From assembly GCA_003554345.1 (NCBI GenBank), contig PWGE01000320.1, forward strand, positions 1 to 21,405: a stretch of DNA of 21,405 bases, in the 5' to 3' direction. Shown piece by piece: positions 6,340 to 13,541 of the stretch. This DNA comes from T1SED10-198M sp003554345 [NCBI: Candidatus Sumerlaeota bacterium] (GTDB lineage Bacteria > Sumerlaeota > T1SED10-198M). The notes under the pieces are model-generated. The model was not told the origin of the DNA. It worked only from the letters and a program-made list of their open reading frames with translations, and made no database searches. How positions within the stretch are numbered: the stretch's first letter is position 1; every line of letters starts with the position of its first letter. A program made the position numbers and the translations under genes.

Positions 6340-8070
6340 TCAGTATTTTCGCCTGACGTAGTGGGTATGCAAGAGCTTATGAGCCAGTTTGGAATTCGGT
6401 TCACCCAGAAACTCTTCATACGATTTCTTTATAGCGGGATTTTCGTGGGATTTACGCAACTTCAACTTACCATCAATAGTATAGAGACTGCGGGCACGCT
6501 CTTCTCTTCTTTTCATCGTACTTCCATAGGGCTGTCCACCGCCACCAACACAACCGCCGGGGCAGGTCATAACCTCAATAAAGTGATAAGGAGATTGACC
6601 ATCATTCTTCTCTTTATACTCCTTAACCTTTTCCAGGAGAGTACGGGCATTTTCCAGTCCATGAGCAACTGCCACATGTACCGGCAACCCATTGACATCA
6701 ACCGTGGTTTCACGTACCCCGTCCATGCCTCTGACCTCTTCAAAATCCAGTTTTGGTAGCGTTTTGCCAGTATGAACCTCGTAAGCTGTTCGCAGGGCAG
6801 CTTCCATTACTCCCCCGGTAGCGCCAAAAATAGCAGCAGCTCCTGTATAAGTACCCATCAGGGTATCAGCACTTGTTTCAGCCAGATTGGCAAAATCTAT
6901 GCCCACTTCATTAATCATTCTGATAAATTCCCGGGTGGTAATGACATAGTCTACATCCCGATAACCGCTGGCATCCATTTCCGGTCGAGCTGCTTCAAAT
7001 TTTTTGGCAGTACACGGCATAATGGAAACACTGATAATCCGGCGGGGATCAATATTGTTTTTCCTGGCAAAGAAAGTTTTTACCATTGCTCCAAACATCT
7101 GTTGCGGAGATTTACAGCTTGAGACATTATTTTTCATATCAGGATAGAAAGTTTCCATGAATTTTATCCAACCAGGGCTGCAGGAAGTAATAAGAGGGAA
7201 GGGACCACCTTCCTTTACCCTCTTTAAAAACTCCGTACCTTCCTCCATAATCGTCAGATCAGCTGCAAAGTTCGTATCAAATATAGCATCAAAACCAAGC
7301 ATTCGTAAAGCAGTGTACATCTTACCGGTCACATCATCGCCAGGGACCAGCCCAAATTCCTCAGCCAGGCTTACCCGAATGGCCGGAGCTTCCTGAACCA
7401 CGACAAACTTATCGGGGTTATTGATAGCCTCCCATACATGGTCGATATCTCTTTTCTCATAAATAGCTCCCACCGGACATACAGATATACACTGTCCACA
7501 GTTCACACAGGGACTATTTCCCATACCATGGTCATAGGCAACCGTTACTGTCGTTTCGTATCCACGTCCCATCACGTTAATAGCTTCTACAGACTGTATA
7601 TTATCACACATCTGGACGCAACGTTTACAGCGAATGCATTTATTAGGATCACGATAAAGGGAAGGACTGGTTTCATCGATAGGTTTTTCCTTATATTTCA
7701 AGCGGGGGTAGCGTAAATCGTTAATACCGAGGTTATCTGCCAGGCCCTGCAAATCACACCGTCCACTCCTTTCACAGGTCAGGCAATCGATAGGATGGTC
7801 GGAAAGGAGCAATTCTACTGCCATCTTACGATGTTTTATAACCTCCTGAGAATGGGTATCGATTTTCATCCCATCGTACACAGGAGTCACACATGCCCGC
7901 TTGACGCCGAGACCTTCAATTTCAACGACACAAACTCCACAAGAACCAATGGGCGGCAGATCCTCATAATAACAGAGGGTGGGAATCTTAATTCCCACTT
8001 TTTTTGCCGCTTCCAGAATAGGTATTGGCTTATCGAGTTCCAGTGTTTGATTATCAATCGTTACTTTCAT
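6340..8070 (-). CDS. hydA: [FeFe]-hydrogenase catalytic subunit (HydA/HndD type)
   Basis: 576 aa, cytoplasmic; makes or oxidises H2 at the H-cluster. Iron-sulfur domains from the N-terminus: plant-type [2Fe-2S] (Cys33, 44, 47, 60); His-ligated [4Fe-4S] (His92, Cys96, 99, 105); 2[4Fe-4S] (Cys145, 148, 151, 155 and 188, 191, 194, 198). The H-cluster motifs are TSCSPGW (295-301), MPCTAKKFE (351-359) and EVMTCPGGCVGGGGQP (499-514). In L1 the residue after the ligand Cys297 is Ser298, where many enzymes have the proton-relay cysteine (TSCCP). There is no extra C-terminal [2Fe-2S] domain as in Thermotoga HydA. Last gene of the operon, 4 bp after the NuoF-like gene, with an AGAGGGTGA ribosome site. 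No HydE, HydF or HydG maturase gene is in the window. Confidence 0.93.
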   Translation of the reverse strand: MKVTIDNQTLELDKPIPILEAAKKVGIKIPTLCYYEDLPPIGSCGVCVVEIEGLGVKRACVTPVYDGMKIDTHSQEVIKHRKMAVELLLSDHPIDCLTCERSGRCDLQGLADNLGINDLRYPRLKYKEKPIDETSPSLYRDPNKCIRCKRCVQMCDNIQSVEAINVMGRGYETTVTVAYDHGMGNSPCVNCGQCISVCPVGAIYEKRDIDHVWEAINNPDKFVVVQEAPAIRVSLAEEFGLVPGDDVTGKMYTALRMLGFDAIFDTNFAADLTIMEEGTEFLKRVKEGGPFPLITSCSPGWIKFMETFYPDMKNNVSSCKSPQQMFGAMVKTFFARKNNIDPRRIISVSIMPCTAKKFEAARPEMDASGYRDVDYVITTREFIRMINEVGIDFANLAETSADTLMGTYTGAAAIFGATGGVMEAALRTAYEVHTGKTLPKLDFEEVRGMDGVRETTVDVNGLPVHVAVAHGLENARTLLEKVKEYKEKNDGQSPYHFIEVMTCPGGCVGGGGQPYGSTMKRREERARSLYTIDGKLKLRKSHENPAIKKSYEEFLGEPNSKLAHKLLHTHYVRRKY

Positions 8071-8074
8071 TATT

Positions 8075-9730
8075 TCACCCTCTCATAGCAATTTTTTCAG
8101 TGTTTTCCGACATAGAGCAAATGCCGGCTTTACATTTTTTGTCCGTGATATGTTCTTCAAACTCTTTTCGAAAATATCTCAGGATACTGGAAACAGAAAG
8201 ATACGCAGATTGTCCCAGGGCACATATTGCTGAACCATTCATAAATGATGCCAATTCCAGCATATCATCCAGGTCTTTCATCTCACCTTTTCCCTGGGCT
8301 ATTTTATCGACATAGAGTGTCAATTGCTGATAGCCCACCCGACAGGGTGAACACTGACCACAAGATTCATGTTGAAAGAAACGCATTGTAGAGCCCAGAA
8401 TATCAATCATACAGGCACTTTCATCCATCACCAGAATCGCTCCCGAACCCAGGACCGCATCATATTCTCCCAGGTCTTCATAGGAAAGGCGTATATCAAG
8501 AGCTGTTTCATCGAGAAAAGCTCCGGCGGCTCCTCCAATCAAAGCAGCTTTAAACTGCCTGCCGGTACTGATCCCACCTCCATATTTATAGATAATATCT
8601 CTCAAAGTTGTTCCCATTTCCACTTCTATAAGACCGGGATATGTCAAGTGACCTAAAATAGTATAGACCTTTGTACCAGCAGACTGCTCGGTACCGTAAC
8701 CTCGAAACCAGTTGCCGCCGTTAAGAATGATATCGGGCACATTGGCAAGAGTTTCCACGTTGTTAATAATGGTTGGCTTCCACCAGAGGCCTTTTTCAGT
8801 GGGAAAAGGCGGTTTATGACGGGGGGTCGCTCTTTTTCCTTCCAATGATTCTAAAAGAGCAGTTTCTTCACCACAAACGTACGAACCAGCCCCTTTTTTC
8901 ACCTGCAGGTCGAAAGAAAAGTCCGACTCAAATATATTTTCGCCAAGCAAATTATATTTATATGCCTGAGAAATCGCCCGTTCCATTCGATTGATAGAAA
9001 GTTCATATTCACCACGAATATAAATATATCCATGATGAGAACCTGTCACATAACCGGCAATAATCATTGCTTCAATAATACGGTGAGGATCACCTTCAAG
9101 AATCAACCGGTCTTTAAAAGTGCCAGGTTCACCTTCATCAGCGTTGCAAACAATATATTTCGGGGTTTCAGGTTCATTTTTAACAGCATTCCATTTAAAC
9201 CAGAGAGGGAAACCTGCCCCCCCACGTCCCCGCAATTCTGACTTTTTCATTTCGCCAATAACATCCTGCGGCTTCATATCCGCAAGAACACGGCCCAATG
9301 CAGAATAACCTTCCAAAGCTATATACTCATCAATATCTTCAGGATTAATAATTCCACAATTTTTCAGGACGATACGAGCCTGTTTTTCAAGCTCAAATTC
9401 ATCTTCTGTATAACTTACCGTAGAGACCTCTGGTTCACGTTCCAGCAAGAGACGATCTACAATTTCACCCTCTTTCAGATGTTTTCTAACAATTTCTTCA
9501 ACATCCTTCTCTGTAACATGAACATAGTGAACCCCTTCGGGATAAACCACAAGAACCACCCCCTGGTCAGAAAGACCCAGACTTCCGGTTTCAATCACCT
9601 TTATGCTCTCAGAGAGTTTCTCTTTTTTTAAGGTTTCAACAAGTTTTTTTTCTACCTGCCGGGCTCCTGCCAGCAGAGTTGATGAATCGATACTGATGAG
9701 GACATGTTTATTATAAATTTTATTGGGCAT
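8075..9730 (-). CDS. hydB: NuoF-like NADH-binding hydrogenase subunit (HydB/HndC type), lacking terminal Fe-S sites
   Basis: 551 aa flavoprotein that links NAD(H) to the hydrogenase. The core is intact: RGRGGAGFP (167-175) and NADEGEPGTFKDR (196-208) for FMN/NADH, GAGSYVCGEETALLESLEGKR (280-300 region), and the [4Fe-4S] ligands Cys457, 460, 463 and Cys503. The N-terminal thioredoxin-like domain (about 8-90) keeps its fold signature (LLAGARQVEKKL; ETGSLGLSDQG; VVYPEGVHYVHV), but no cysteine occurs before residue 125, so its usual [2Fe-2S] cluster cannot form. After Cys533-x4-Cys538 the protein ends, without the 2[4Fe-4S] domain that follows in Thermotoga HydB; the next gene starts 4 bp later, so no lost exon or frameshift is hidden. 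ATG at 9730 with AGGAGGT. Confidence 0.92.
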   Translation of the reverse strand: MPNKIYNKHVLISIDSSTLLAGARQVEKKLVETLKKEKLSESIKVIETGSLGLSDQGVVLVVYPEGVHYVHVTEKDVEEIVRKHLKEGEIVDRLLLEREPEVSTVSYTEDEFELEKQARIVLKNCGIINPEDIDEYIALEGYSALGRVLADMKPQDVIGEMKKSELRGRGGAGFPLWFKWNAVKNEPETPKYIVCNADEGEPGTFKDRLILEGDPHRIIEAMIIAGYVTGSHHGYIYIRGEYELSINRMERAISQAYKYNLLGENIFESDFSFDLQVKKGAGSYVCGEETALLESLEGKRATPRHKPPFPTEKGLWWKPTIINNVETLANVPDIILNGGNWFRGYGTEQSAGTKVYTILGHLTYPGLIEVEMGTTLRDIIYKYGGGISTGRQFKAALIGGAAGAFLDETALDIRLSYEDLGEYDAVLGSGAILVMDESACMIDILGSTMRFFQHESCGQCSPCRVGYQQLTLYVDKIAQGKGEMKDLDDMLELASFMNGSAICALGQSAYLSVSSILRYFRKEFEEHITDKKCKAGICSMSENTEKIAMRG

Positions 9731-9747
9731 TTCTTACCTCCTTCTAT

Positions 9748-10227
9748 TTATTCAGCCACTTGAGATGCAGGCTGTTTATCCTGTCGGTATTTATCAATAA
9801 TATTGCGAACTTTTTCCGGTGTCAGGTTTCCAAAAAGTTCTTTATTAATCATCATGGCCGGTGCCACACCACATACGCCAAGACAACTGACAACCTCCAG
9901 AGAAAACATGCCATTTTCAGTGGTTTCACCTTCTTTAATCCCCAGAATTTCACTGAGTTCATCAATAATACTCACCGAACCCATCAGATGACAGGGAGGA
10001 GAATCACATACCCGGACAATATATTTTCCCCTTGGAGAGACGCTATAAAGAGAATAAAAAGTAATAACACTATATACCTGGCTGGGAGAAAGGTCCAGGT
10101 AATCACTGACCTCCCTTATACCCTGCTCCGGAATATATTGTTTGGGCTCATTATCCTGTATTTCATGGAGGATAAAAAGAAGGTTATCGGCTGTTGGTTC
10201 ATATTTTCTTAATATACGTTCATACAT
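9748..10227 (-). CDS. hydC: NuoE-like [2Fe-2S] hydrogenase subunit (HydC/HndA type)
   Basis: 159 aa thioredoxin-like ferredoxin subunit, homologous to NuoE. It is expected to pass electrons between the flavoprotein and the catalytic subunit. All four cluster cysteines are present in the family pattern: VCDSPPCH (Cys74, Cys79) and SCLGVCGVAP (Cys115, Cys119). The N-terminal helical part (about 1-65) has the usual IREVSDYLDLSPSQVYSVITFYSLYS block. Translation is probably coupled to the upstream gene: its ribosome site GGAGGA is made of the Glu codons ending that gene, and the stop-to-start gap is 4 nt. The HydB gene starts 17 bp after the stop. In contrast to its two neighbours, this subunit has kept its cluster ligands. 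Confidence 0.93.
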   Translation of the reverse strand: MYERILRKYEPTADNLLFILHEIQDNEPKQYIPEQGIREVSDYLDLSPSQVYSVITFYSLYSVSPRGKYIVRVCDSPPCHLMGSVSIIDELSEILGIKEGETTENGMFSLEVVSCLGVCGVAPAMMINKELFGNLTPEKVRNIIDKYRQDKQPASQVAE

Positions 10228-10231
10228 AATA

Positions 10232-10615
10232 TTATTCCTCCTCGCCTAATTGGTGAGTTTTCATAGAGATAACATGGTCATTTAAAATATGTCCATTAAT
10301 AATGTGCTCTGAAACGATCTGGCGGGCAAGTTCTTCTGTCACCTTTCCGTAGTAAACGTCAGCCGCTCCTTTCACTTCAATCTTCACCAGAGGTTCTACC
10401 GAATCAAACCCCATTTCACCAGTTTGCATTACCCTGACATCCTTTAGATTCCTTTGATGAATTTCTGATAAAAGGGAATGATACACAGCTCCTGCACCGG
10501 CTGCTCTTCCTGCTGACCCCATATCCACTTTTATGACATGCTTTGCCCCAATACCCCGCTCACGCATTTTTTTAAGCGTTTTTTCACGAATTTTTTCCAG
10601 TTCAACCAGATTCAT
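10232..10615 (-). CDS. HndB-like thioredoxin-fold subunit without cysteines
   Basis: 127 aa, first gene of the hydrogenase operon. It matches the HndB-type '(2Fe-2S) ferredoxin domain' family in layout: N-terminal LVELEKIREKTLKKM, then VDMGSAGRAAGAGAVYHSLL, DVRVMQTGEMGFDSVEPLVKIEV, YYGKVTEELARQIVSEHIINGHI. Where typical members have MGTCGIAAGA and QTGCxGLC, this protein has Ala35, Glu67 and Asp71, and no cysteine occurs anywhere. It therefore cannot bind a [2Fe-2S] cluster and is more likely structural or regulatory. The ATG at 10615 is chosen because AGGAGG is 7 nt before it; the ATG at 10621 is only 1 nt from that site. The symbol hndB is not assigned because the defining cluster is absent. 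Confidence 0.85.
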   Translation of the reverse strand: MNLVELEKIREKTLKKMRERGIGAKHVIKVDMGSAGRAAGAGAVYHSLLSEIHQRNLKDVRVMQTGEMGFDSVEPLVKIEVKGAADVYYGKVTEELARQIVSEHIINGHILNDHVISMKTHQLGEEE

Positions 10616-10656
10616 TCTCATCCCTCCTCTTCTTCTTCAAAATAAAACAACCTTTT

Positions 10657-10685
10657 AGAATGTATGTTTTATAATCATTCATTCT
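10657..10685. repeat. 10-bp near-perfect inverted repeat over the hydrogenase promoter
   Basis: AGAATGTATG (10657-10666) and CATTCATTCT (10676-10685) pair at 9 of 10 positions around a 9-bp AT-rich centre. The repeat overlaps the predicted -10 (10668-10673) and the spacer of the hydrogenase promoter, as expected for a repressor site. No known regulator motif was recognised. Confidence 0.5.
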
Positions 10686-10693
10686 TTTGTCAA
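10668..10693 (-). promoter_or_regulatory. Candidate promoter of the hydrogenase operon
   Basis: Minus strand: perfect TTGACA (10688-10693) and TATAAA (10668-10673), but only 14 bp apart, shorter than the optimum of 17. TTCTTG, 3 nt further up, would give 17 bp. The leader would be about 45 nt. Confidence 0.45.
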
Positions 10694-11155
10694 GAACTTT
10701 TTTGTAAAACAAATAACGATTTCTTTGTGAACTACACTCTAAGAAACGGGTTATGCACAACTTGCCGAAAGAGGATAATTTTTTGTACTATATTTTAATT
10801 GTTATTATTTTATCATTTATAAAATGGTTATCTTCAGAGACAGCTTTTGAATAGTACTCAGTACATATTACGACGAAGTTATTTTACTTCTTCTCAATGT
10901 ACCTTTATAAATGGCAGTCAAAGTTGCCTGTCAGGCGATGAGCTGCTTATAAAAGGGGATAAGCTTTTTCAGGGTGCTTTCTTCTTTTTCATTCCCAGAA
11001 TTACAAAACTCATGACAATGACTGTATCCAGGTACAATATATGCCGGCTGGAACAAAAGGCATACTCAACTCGCCAGAGTTTTGCTTTTTCCAGTAAAGA
11101 AGATTACTTTCTCAACCAACCGGGTTTTTTCTAATGCTTTTATCTCTTTTCTTCA

Positions 11156-11185
11156 TTTTCACATCTCAATAGAACAGGCTATAAT
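11156..11185 (+). promoter_or_regulatory. Predicted promoter of the SRAP gene
   Basis: TTTTCA (11156-11161), 18-bp spacer, perfect TATAAT (11180-11185). AGGGAG (11191-11196) serves as ribosome site for the ATG at 11207. Confidence 0.5.
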
Positions 11186-11206
11186 AATTCAGGGAGATCA
11201 ACAATT

Positions 11207-11866
11207 ATGTGCGGAAGATTTGCCCTCTACACGCCGGAAAAAATAGCCCTACGTTTTGTTGTTCAGCAAATATTTACAGAAGAGATGAAGGGCAGTTACA
11301 ATATTGCACCCGGCCAGTACTCAACCATCATTCTTGAAAACAGGAAAAGAATCGCCGCACCTGCTCTATGGGGTTTACAACCCCCATGGCTGAAATCAGG
11401 CAGTCAGAAGAAAGCCCTGATTAATCTTCGCAGTGAAAGCCTTCTCATGAAGAAAGGGATGCGCACATTGCTCCGTCATCGTTGCCTGATACCAGCAAAC
11501 GGTTTTTACGAATGGATGCAACAAAAAGGAGAGAAGCAACCATACTATTTCTTTGACCGGGATAATGACCTCATTGCTTTTGCAGGCATCTACCAGCTCC
11601 TGGAGGATAACGAAGGAAACAATCTCTTTCGCTACGCCATTATAACTACAGAACCCAATCCCTTCATGAAAAGATACCACCATCGAATGCCATTCATTGT
11701 ATCCCGGTCTGAAGAAGCCAGCTGGATGTCTTCCAACCTTTCTTACGAAGAACAAAGAACCATACTTCAGCAGGTGCCGCAATCAGCTCTGGAAGCACGC
11801 CAGGTTTCGCGTACCGTCAACTCCCCTCGCAACGATTCACCTTCTCTCATCCATCCTGTGAGTTAA
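11207..11866 (+). CDS. SOS response-associated peptidase (SRAP, YedK/HMCES family)
   Basis: 219 aa protein that caps abasic sites in single-stranded DNA by forming a thiazolidine link through Cys2 after loss of Met1. The diagnostic residues are all visible: MCGRF start (Cys2), SYNIAPGQ (30-37), INLRSE (Asn73 region), GFYEW (Glu102), and YHHRMP (catalytic His158). The C-terminal tail beyond about residue 195 is polar and probably disordered. The ATG is fixed by the required Cys2. No LexA box was recognised upstream, so SOS control is not evident. It is a single gene, ending 5 bp from the convergent MazG-like gene. Confidence 0.93.
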   Translation: MCGRFALYTPEKIALRFVVQQIFTEEMKGSYNIAPGQYSTIILENRKRIAAPALWGLQPPWLKSGSQKKALINLRSESLLMKKGMRTLLRHRCLIPANGFYEWMQQKGEKQPYYFFDRDNDLIAFAGIYQLLEDNEGNNLFRYAIITTEPNPFMKRYHHRMPFIVSRSEEASWMSSNLSYEEQRTILQQVPQSALEARQVSRTVNSPRNDSPSLIHPVS

Positions 11867-11871
11867 ACCTT

Positions 11872-12198
11872 TCATAGATCGAGTTTCTTTTTATGTCGAA
11901 AGGGACGTGCAGCATTCACATTCATCTTCCTGGCTATCGCCTTTTCTATATCAATTCCCATGGTACCGGTAATATCCAGTAAACGGATAAATACATCTGC
12001 TATTTCTTCAGTAAAAAGAGCCCTGTCCTGTTCTCTAACCGCTTCTGCAGCTTCAGAGACTTCCGTAACCACCAGCATTAACTTTCCCAGAGTATCCTTA
12101 TCCAGTTGCGAAGGAGTATAAAAACCTTTCTCTTCCCGCCATCGTTTCACCTGTCTGGCAATCTCATTCAAGCTGTTACCTGGTGAAATATGGTCCAC
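11872..12198 (-). CDS. MazG-like nucleotide pyrophosphohydrolase
   Basis: 108 aa all-alpha NTP-PPase. The metal-binding motif of the MazG/dUTPase superfamily, EExxE(12-28)ExxD, is present as TEVSE (45-49) and EIAD (65-68), with Thr in place of the first Glu; the remaining Glu46, Glu49, Glu65 and Asp68 are conserved. Members hydrolyse (d)NTPs to monophosphates, often for house-cleaning of damaged nucleotides. The start is GTG at 12196-12198, directly after the TAG of the upstream gene, and AGGAG lies 7 nt before it, so the two genes are tightly coupled. The single-domain size excludes full-length tandem MazG (about 260 aa). Confidence 0.85.
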   Translation of the reverse strand: MDHISPGNSLNEIARQVKRWREEKGFYTPSQLDKDTLGKLMLVVTEVSEAAEAVREQDRALFTEEIADVFIRLLDITGTMGIDIEKAIARKMNVNAARPFRHKKKLDL

Positions 12199-12801
12199 CT
12201 ATTTCTCCTGAGGCTGGCGAGGTAAGCAGATAAACTCACGCACACGAAGAGAAAAATACTGATGAGTAAAGGCGGGTTTTATGACTAGAGCGGTATCTGC
12301 ACCTCCACGATAGCCACCCATGGCAATAACGTCTTCATCCATTTTCAGAAGGCCTCCATCAGCAGCCATCATAGTGCTTTCTACCGCCACCTTGGTACCG
12401 GTAGAAATAGACAGGTAAGCATGAGAAATCAATCCTACCGGGGAAAGTCCGCCAAACTTATCACGGATAGCGCTATCAACGCCTCCCAGGAGACTATGAA
12501 CACCCTGATAGAAGGTAGCCCCTTTTTTCCTGGCTTTTTCTAATATTTCCGGGCTGGGAGCCTTCATTTTACCGGAAGGGCGTTTCACATATACATCATA
12601 ATCTACTGCATGCATCAAAACACCAACCACCTGGACATCCGGCATTTCTTCAGCACATTTCAGCGCCATTTGCCCGGTGGTAGTAGCAACAACCACCTGC
12701 TTAATTCCCAACTCTGAAGCCCGTTGTTTTACAGCTTCCAGTGTGGTTTCGGTATTCTGCACTCCTTCTTGTTCATAATAGTGAACGTTTACTTTTGCCA
12801 T
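12199..12801 (-). CDS. Stand-alone pyruvate kinase alpha/beta (C-terminal) domain protein
   Basis: 200 aa resembling the PK_C allosteric domain without the catalytic barrel (COG1751-like family of unknown function). Visible features are the strand-helix opening TTLEAVKQRASELGIKQVVVATTTGQMALKCAEE (about 19-52), with the TTTGQ turn that resembles the phosphate-binding loop of PK_C domains, and the Gly-rich stretch DVIAMGGYRGGADTALVIKPA (about 156-176). It cannot act as a pyruvate kinase, since no ADP/PEP-binding barrel is present. It may bind a phosphorylated ligand. It is the first gene of a two-gene operon with a MazG-like pyrophosphohydrolase. The ATG follows a GGGGG tract about 9 nt upstream. 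Confidence 0.8.
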   Translation of the reverse strand: MAKVNVHYYEQEGVQNTETTLEAVKQRASELGIKQVVVATTTGQMALKCAEEMPDVQVVGVLMHAVDYDVYVKRPSGKMKAPSPEILEKARKKGATFYQGVHSLLGGVDSAIRDKFGGLSPVGLISHAYLSISTGTKVAVESTMMAADGGLLKMDEDVIAMGGYRGGADTALVIKPAFTHQYFSLRVREFICLPRQPQEK

Positions 12802-12835
12802 ATAAAAATAACCCCCTTACTTTATTATTACAATA

Positions 12836-12864
12836 AGCATATCATATTTTAAGTTAAGTGTCAA
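12836..12864 (-). promoter_or_regulatory. Strong predicted promoter of the PK_C-mazG operon
   Basis: Minus strand: perfect TTGACA (12859-12864), 17-bp spacer, TATGCT (12836-12841). The start would be near 12829, with a leader of about 28 nt. Confidence 0.75.
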
Positions 12865-13114
12865 AACGGTGTTTCTATATAAATACTTTATGAAAAGTTA
12901 TCCTGTAAAGCTGATTTTACTCAAGACGTTACACATAGAATCATTTTACTGGTTGATAGTACCAGCCATCTCGCAGCATAAATATCTCCTCTGAAAATGC
13001 TGGGACAGGTTTATGAGAAAGAAACATACTAAAACAATGTATGCAATATGAAAGAAGAAATGAAAAGAGATGCTTTTAACTTTTCATCCAGAAGTTACAA
13101 AGTTTCGACAAACT
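12865..13114. other. Gene-free stretch between the PK_C promoter and the lipoprotein gene
   Basis: No gene is recognised here. Two short hairpins are visible, CTGGT-N7-ACCAG near 12951-12967 and CAGCAT/ATGCTG around 12976-13003. A 6-bp repeat GAAGTT/AACTTC just downstream of the lipoprotein stop has no T-tract. None is a convincing terminator. Confidence 0.55.
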
Positions 13115-13465
13115 TCAGGGAAGATCTGCCAGAATTCTTTGAATCAAAAACTCATCAGGATCCGGTCTTTTGAAAACCTCTTTGGGACGAGCATAATCAT
13201 AAGGGTTACTGGAAAGTCTTGTATCGAGGGGAGAAGTCCAGAAATTATCCGAAAAAGCCCTGGTTCTTTTCTGCAGATATTCAGGTTTTTGATAAGCTCT
13301 TACATTTCGTTCTGCCCGGTCTTTTACACTTTCTCCTCCCCGAAAATTATCCGCAAAAGAAGAGACATTTTCACGCTGCCGGGCAACATTATATCGAGCA
13401 CTGGCACAACCTGTAAAGCCCGCTGCCAGAAAAAACACACATGTTATAAGTAAGCAGGTTTTCAT
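13115..13465 (-). CDS. Small hypothetical lipoprotein
   Basis: 116 aa. The N-terminus is a lipoprotein signal: MKTCLLITCVFFLAAGFTGC with the lipobox FTGC and the modified Cys20, followed by Ala rather than Asp, which in E. coli would favour the outer membrane. The mature part is polar, rich in Arg, Asn, Asp and aromatic residues (YQKPEYLQKRTRAFSDNFW; NPYDYARPKEVFKRPDPDEF), with no repeats or known domain. The ATG at 13465 has AAGGTGG about 7 nt upstream. A weak promoter (TTGTTT, 16 bp, TACAAT at 13513-13540) may serve it, or it may be read from the stress-protein gene 76 bp upstream. The function is unknown. Confidence 0.75.
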   Translation of the reverse strand: MKTCLLITCVFFLAAGFTGCASARYNVARQRENVSSFADNFRGGESVKDRAERNVRAYQKPEYLQKRTRAFSDNFWTSPLDTRLSSNPYDYARPKEVFKRPDPDEFLIQRILADLP

Positions 13466-13541
13466 TAAATGACCACCTTTATCTATAATTATTCACCATC
13501 ATTCTTAAGGAAATTGTATTTTCTTTCATTTAAAAAACAAG

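Larger units (their letters stand above)
10616..11206. other. 591-bp divergent intergenic region, largely unexplained
   Basis: The left end carries the hydrogenase promoter and palindrome; a TTGT-AAA-ACAA palindrome lies at 10702-10712. In the middle is an AT-rich hairpin (ATTTTAT 10807-10813, ATAAAAT 10819-10825) and a possible plus-strand promoter, TTGCCG (10762-10767) and TACTAT (10786-10791) with an 18-bp spacer. A plus-strand frame open to 11134 could start at TTG 10847 (95 codons) but lacks a ribosome site and a recognisable domain, so it is not called a gene. The right end holds the SRAP promoter. Confidence 0.6.

Noticed and set aside
6166-6759. 197-codon plus-strand open frame antisense to the hydrogenase catalytic gene
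   Set aside because: It runs through the hydrogenase terminator hairpin and over the conserved H-cluster L3 motif on the other strand.
10725-10731. TTGTGAA, a possible Rex half-site upstream of the hydrogenase operon
   Set aside because: The partner half (TTCACAA after 4 nt) is missing: the next bases are CTAC then ACTCTAA. One 7-bp half-site is expected by chance.
13048-13173. 41-codon plus-strand frame starting with MKEEMKRDAF
   Set aside because: It is short and antisense to the lipoprotein gene end, with no known domain. The purine-rich upstream run alone does not support it.
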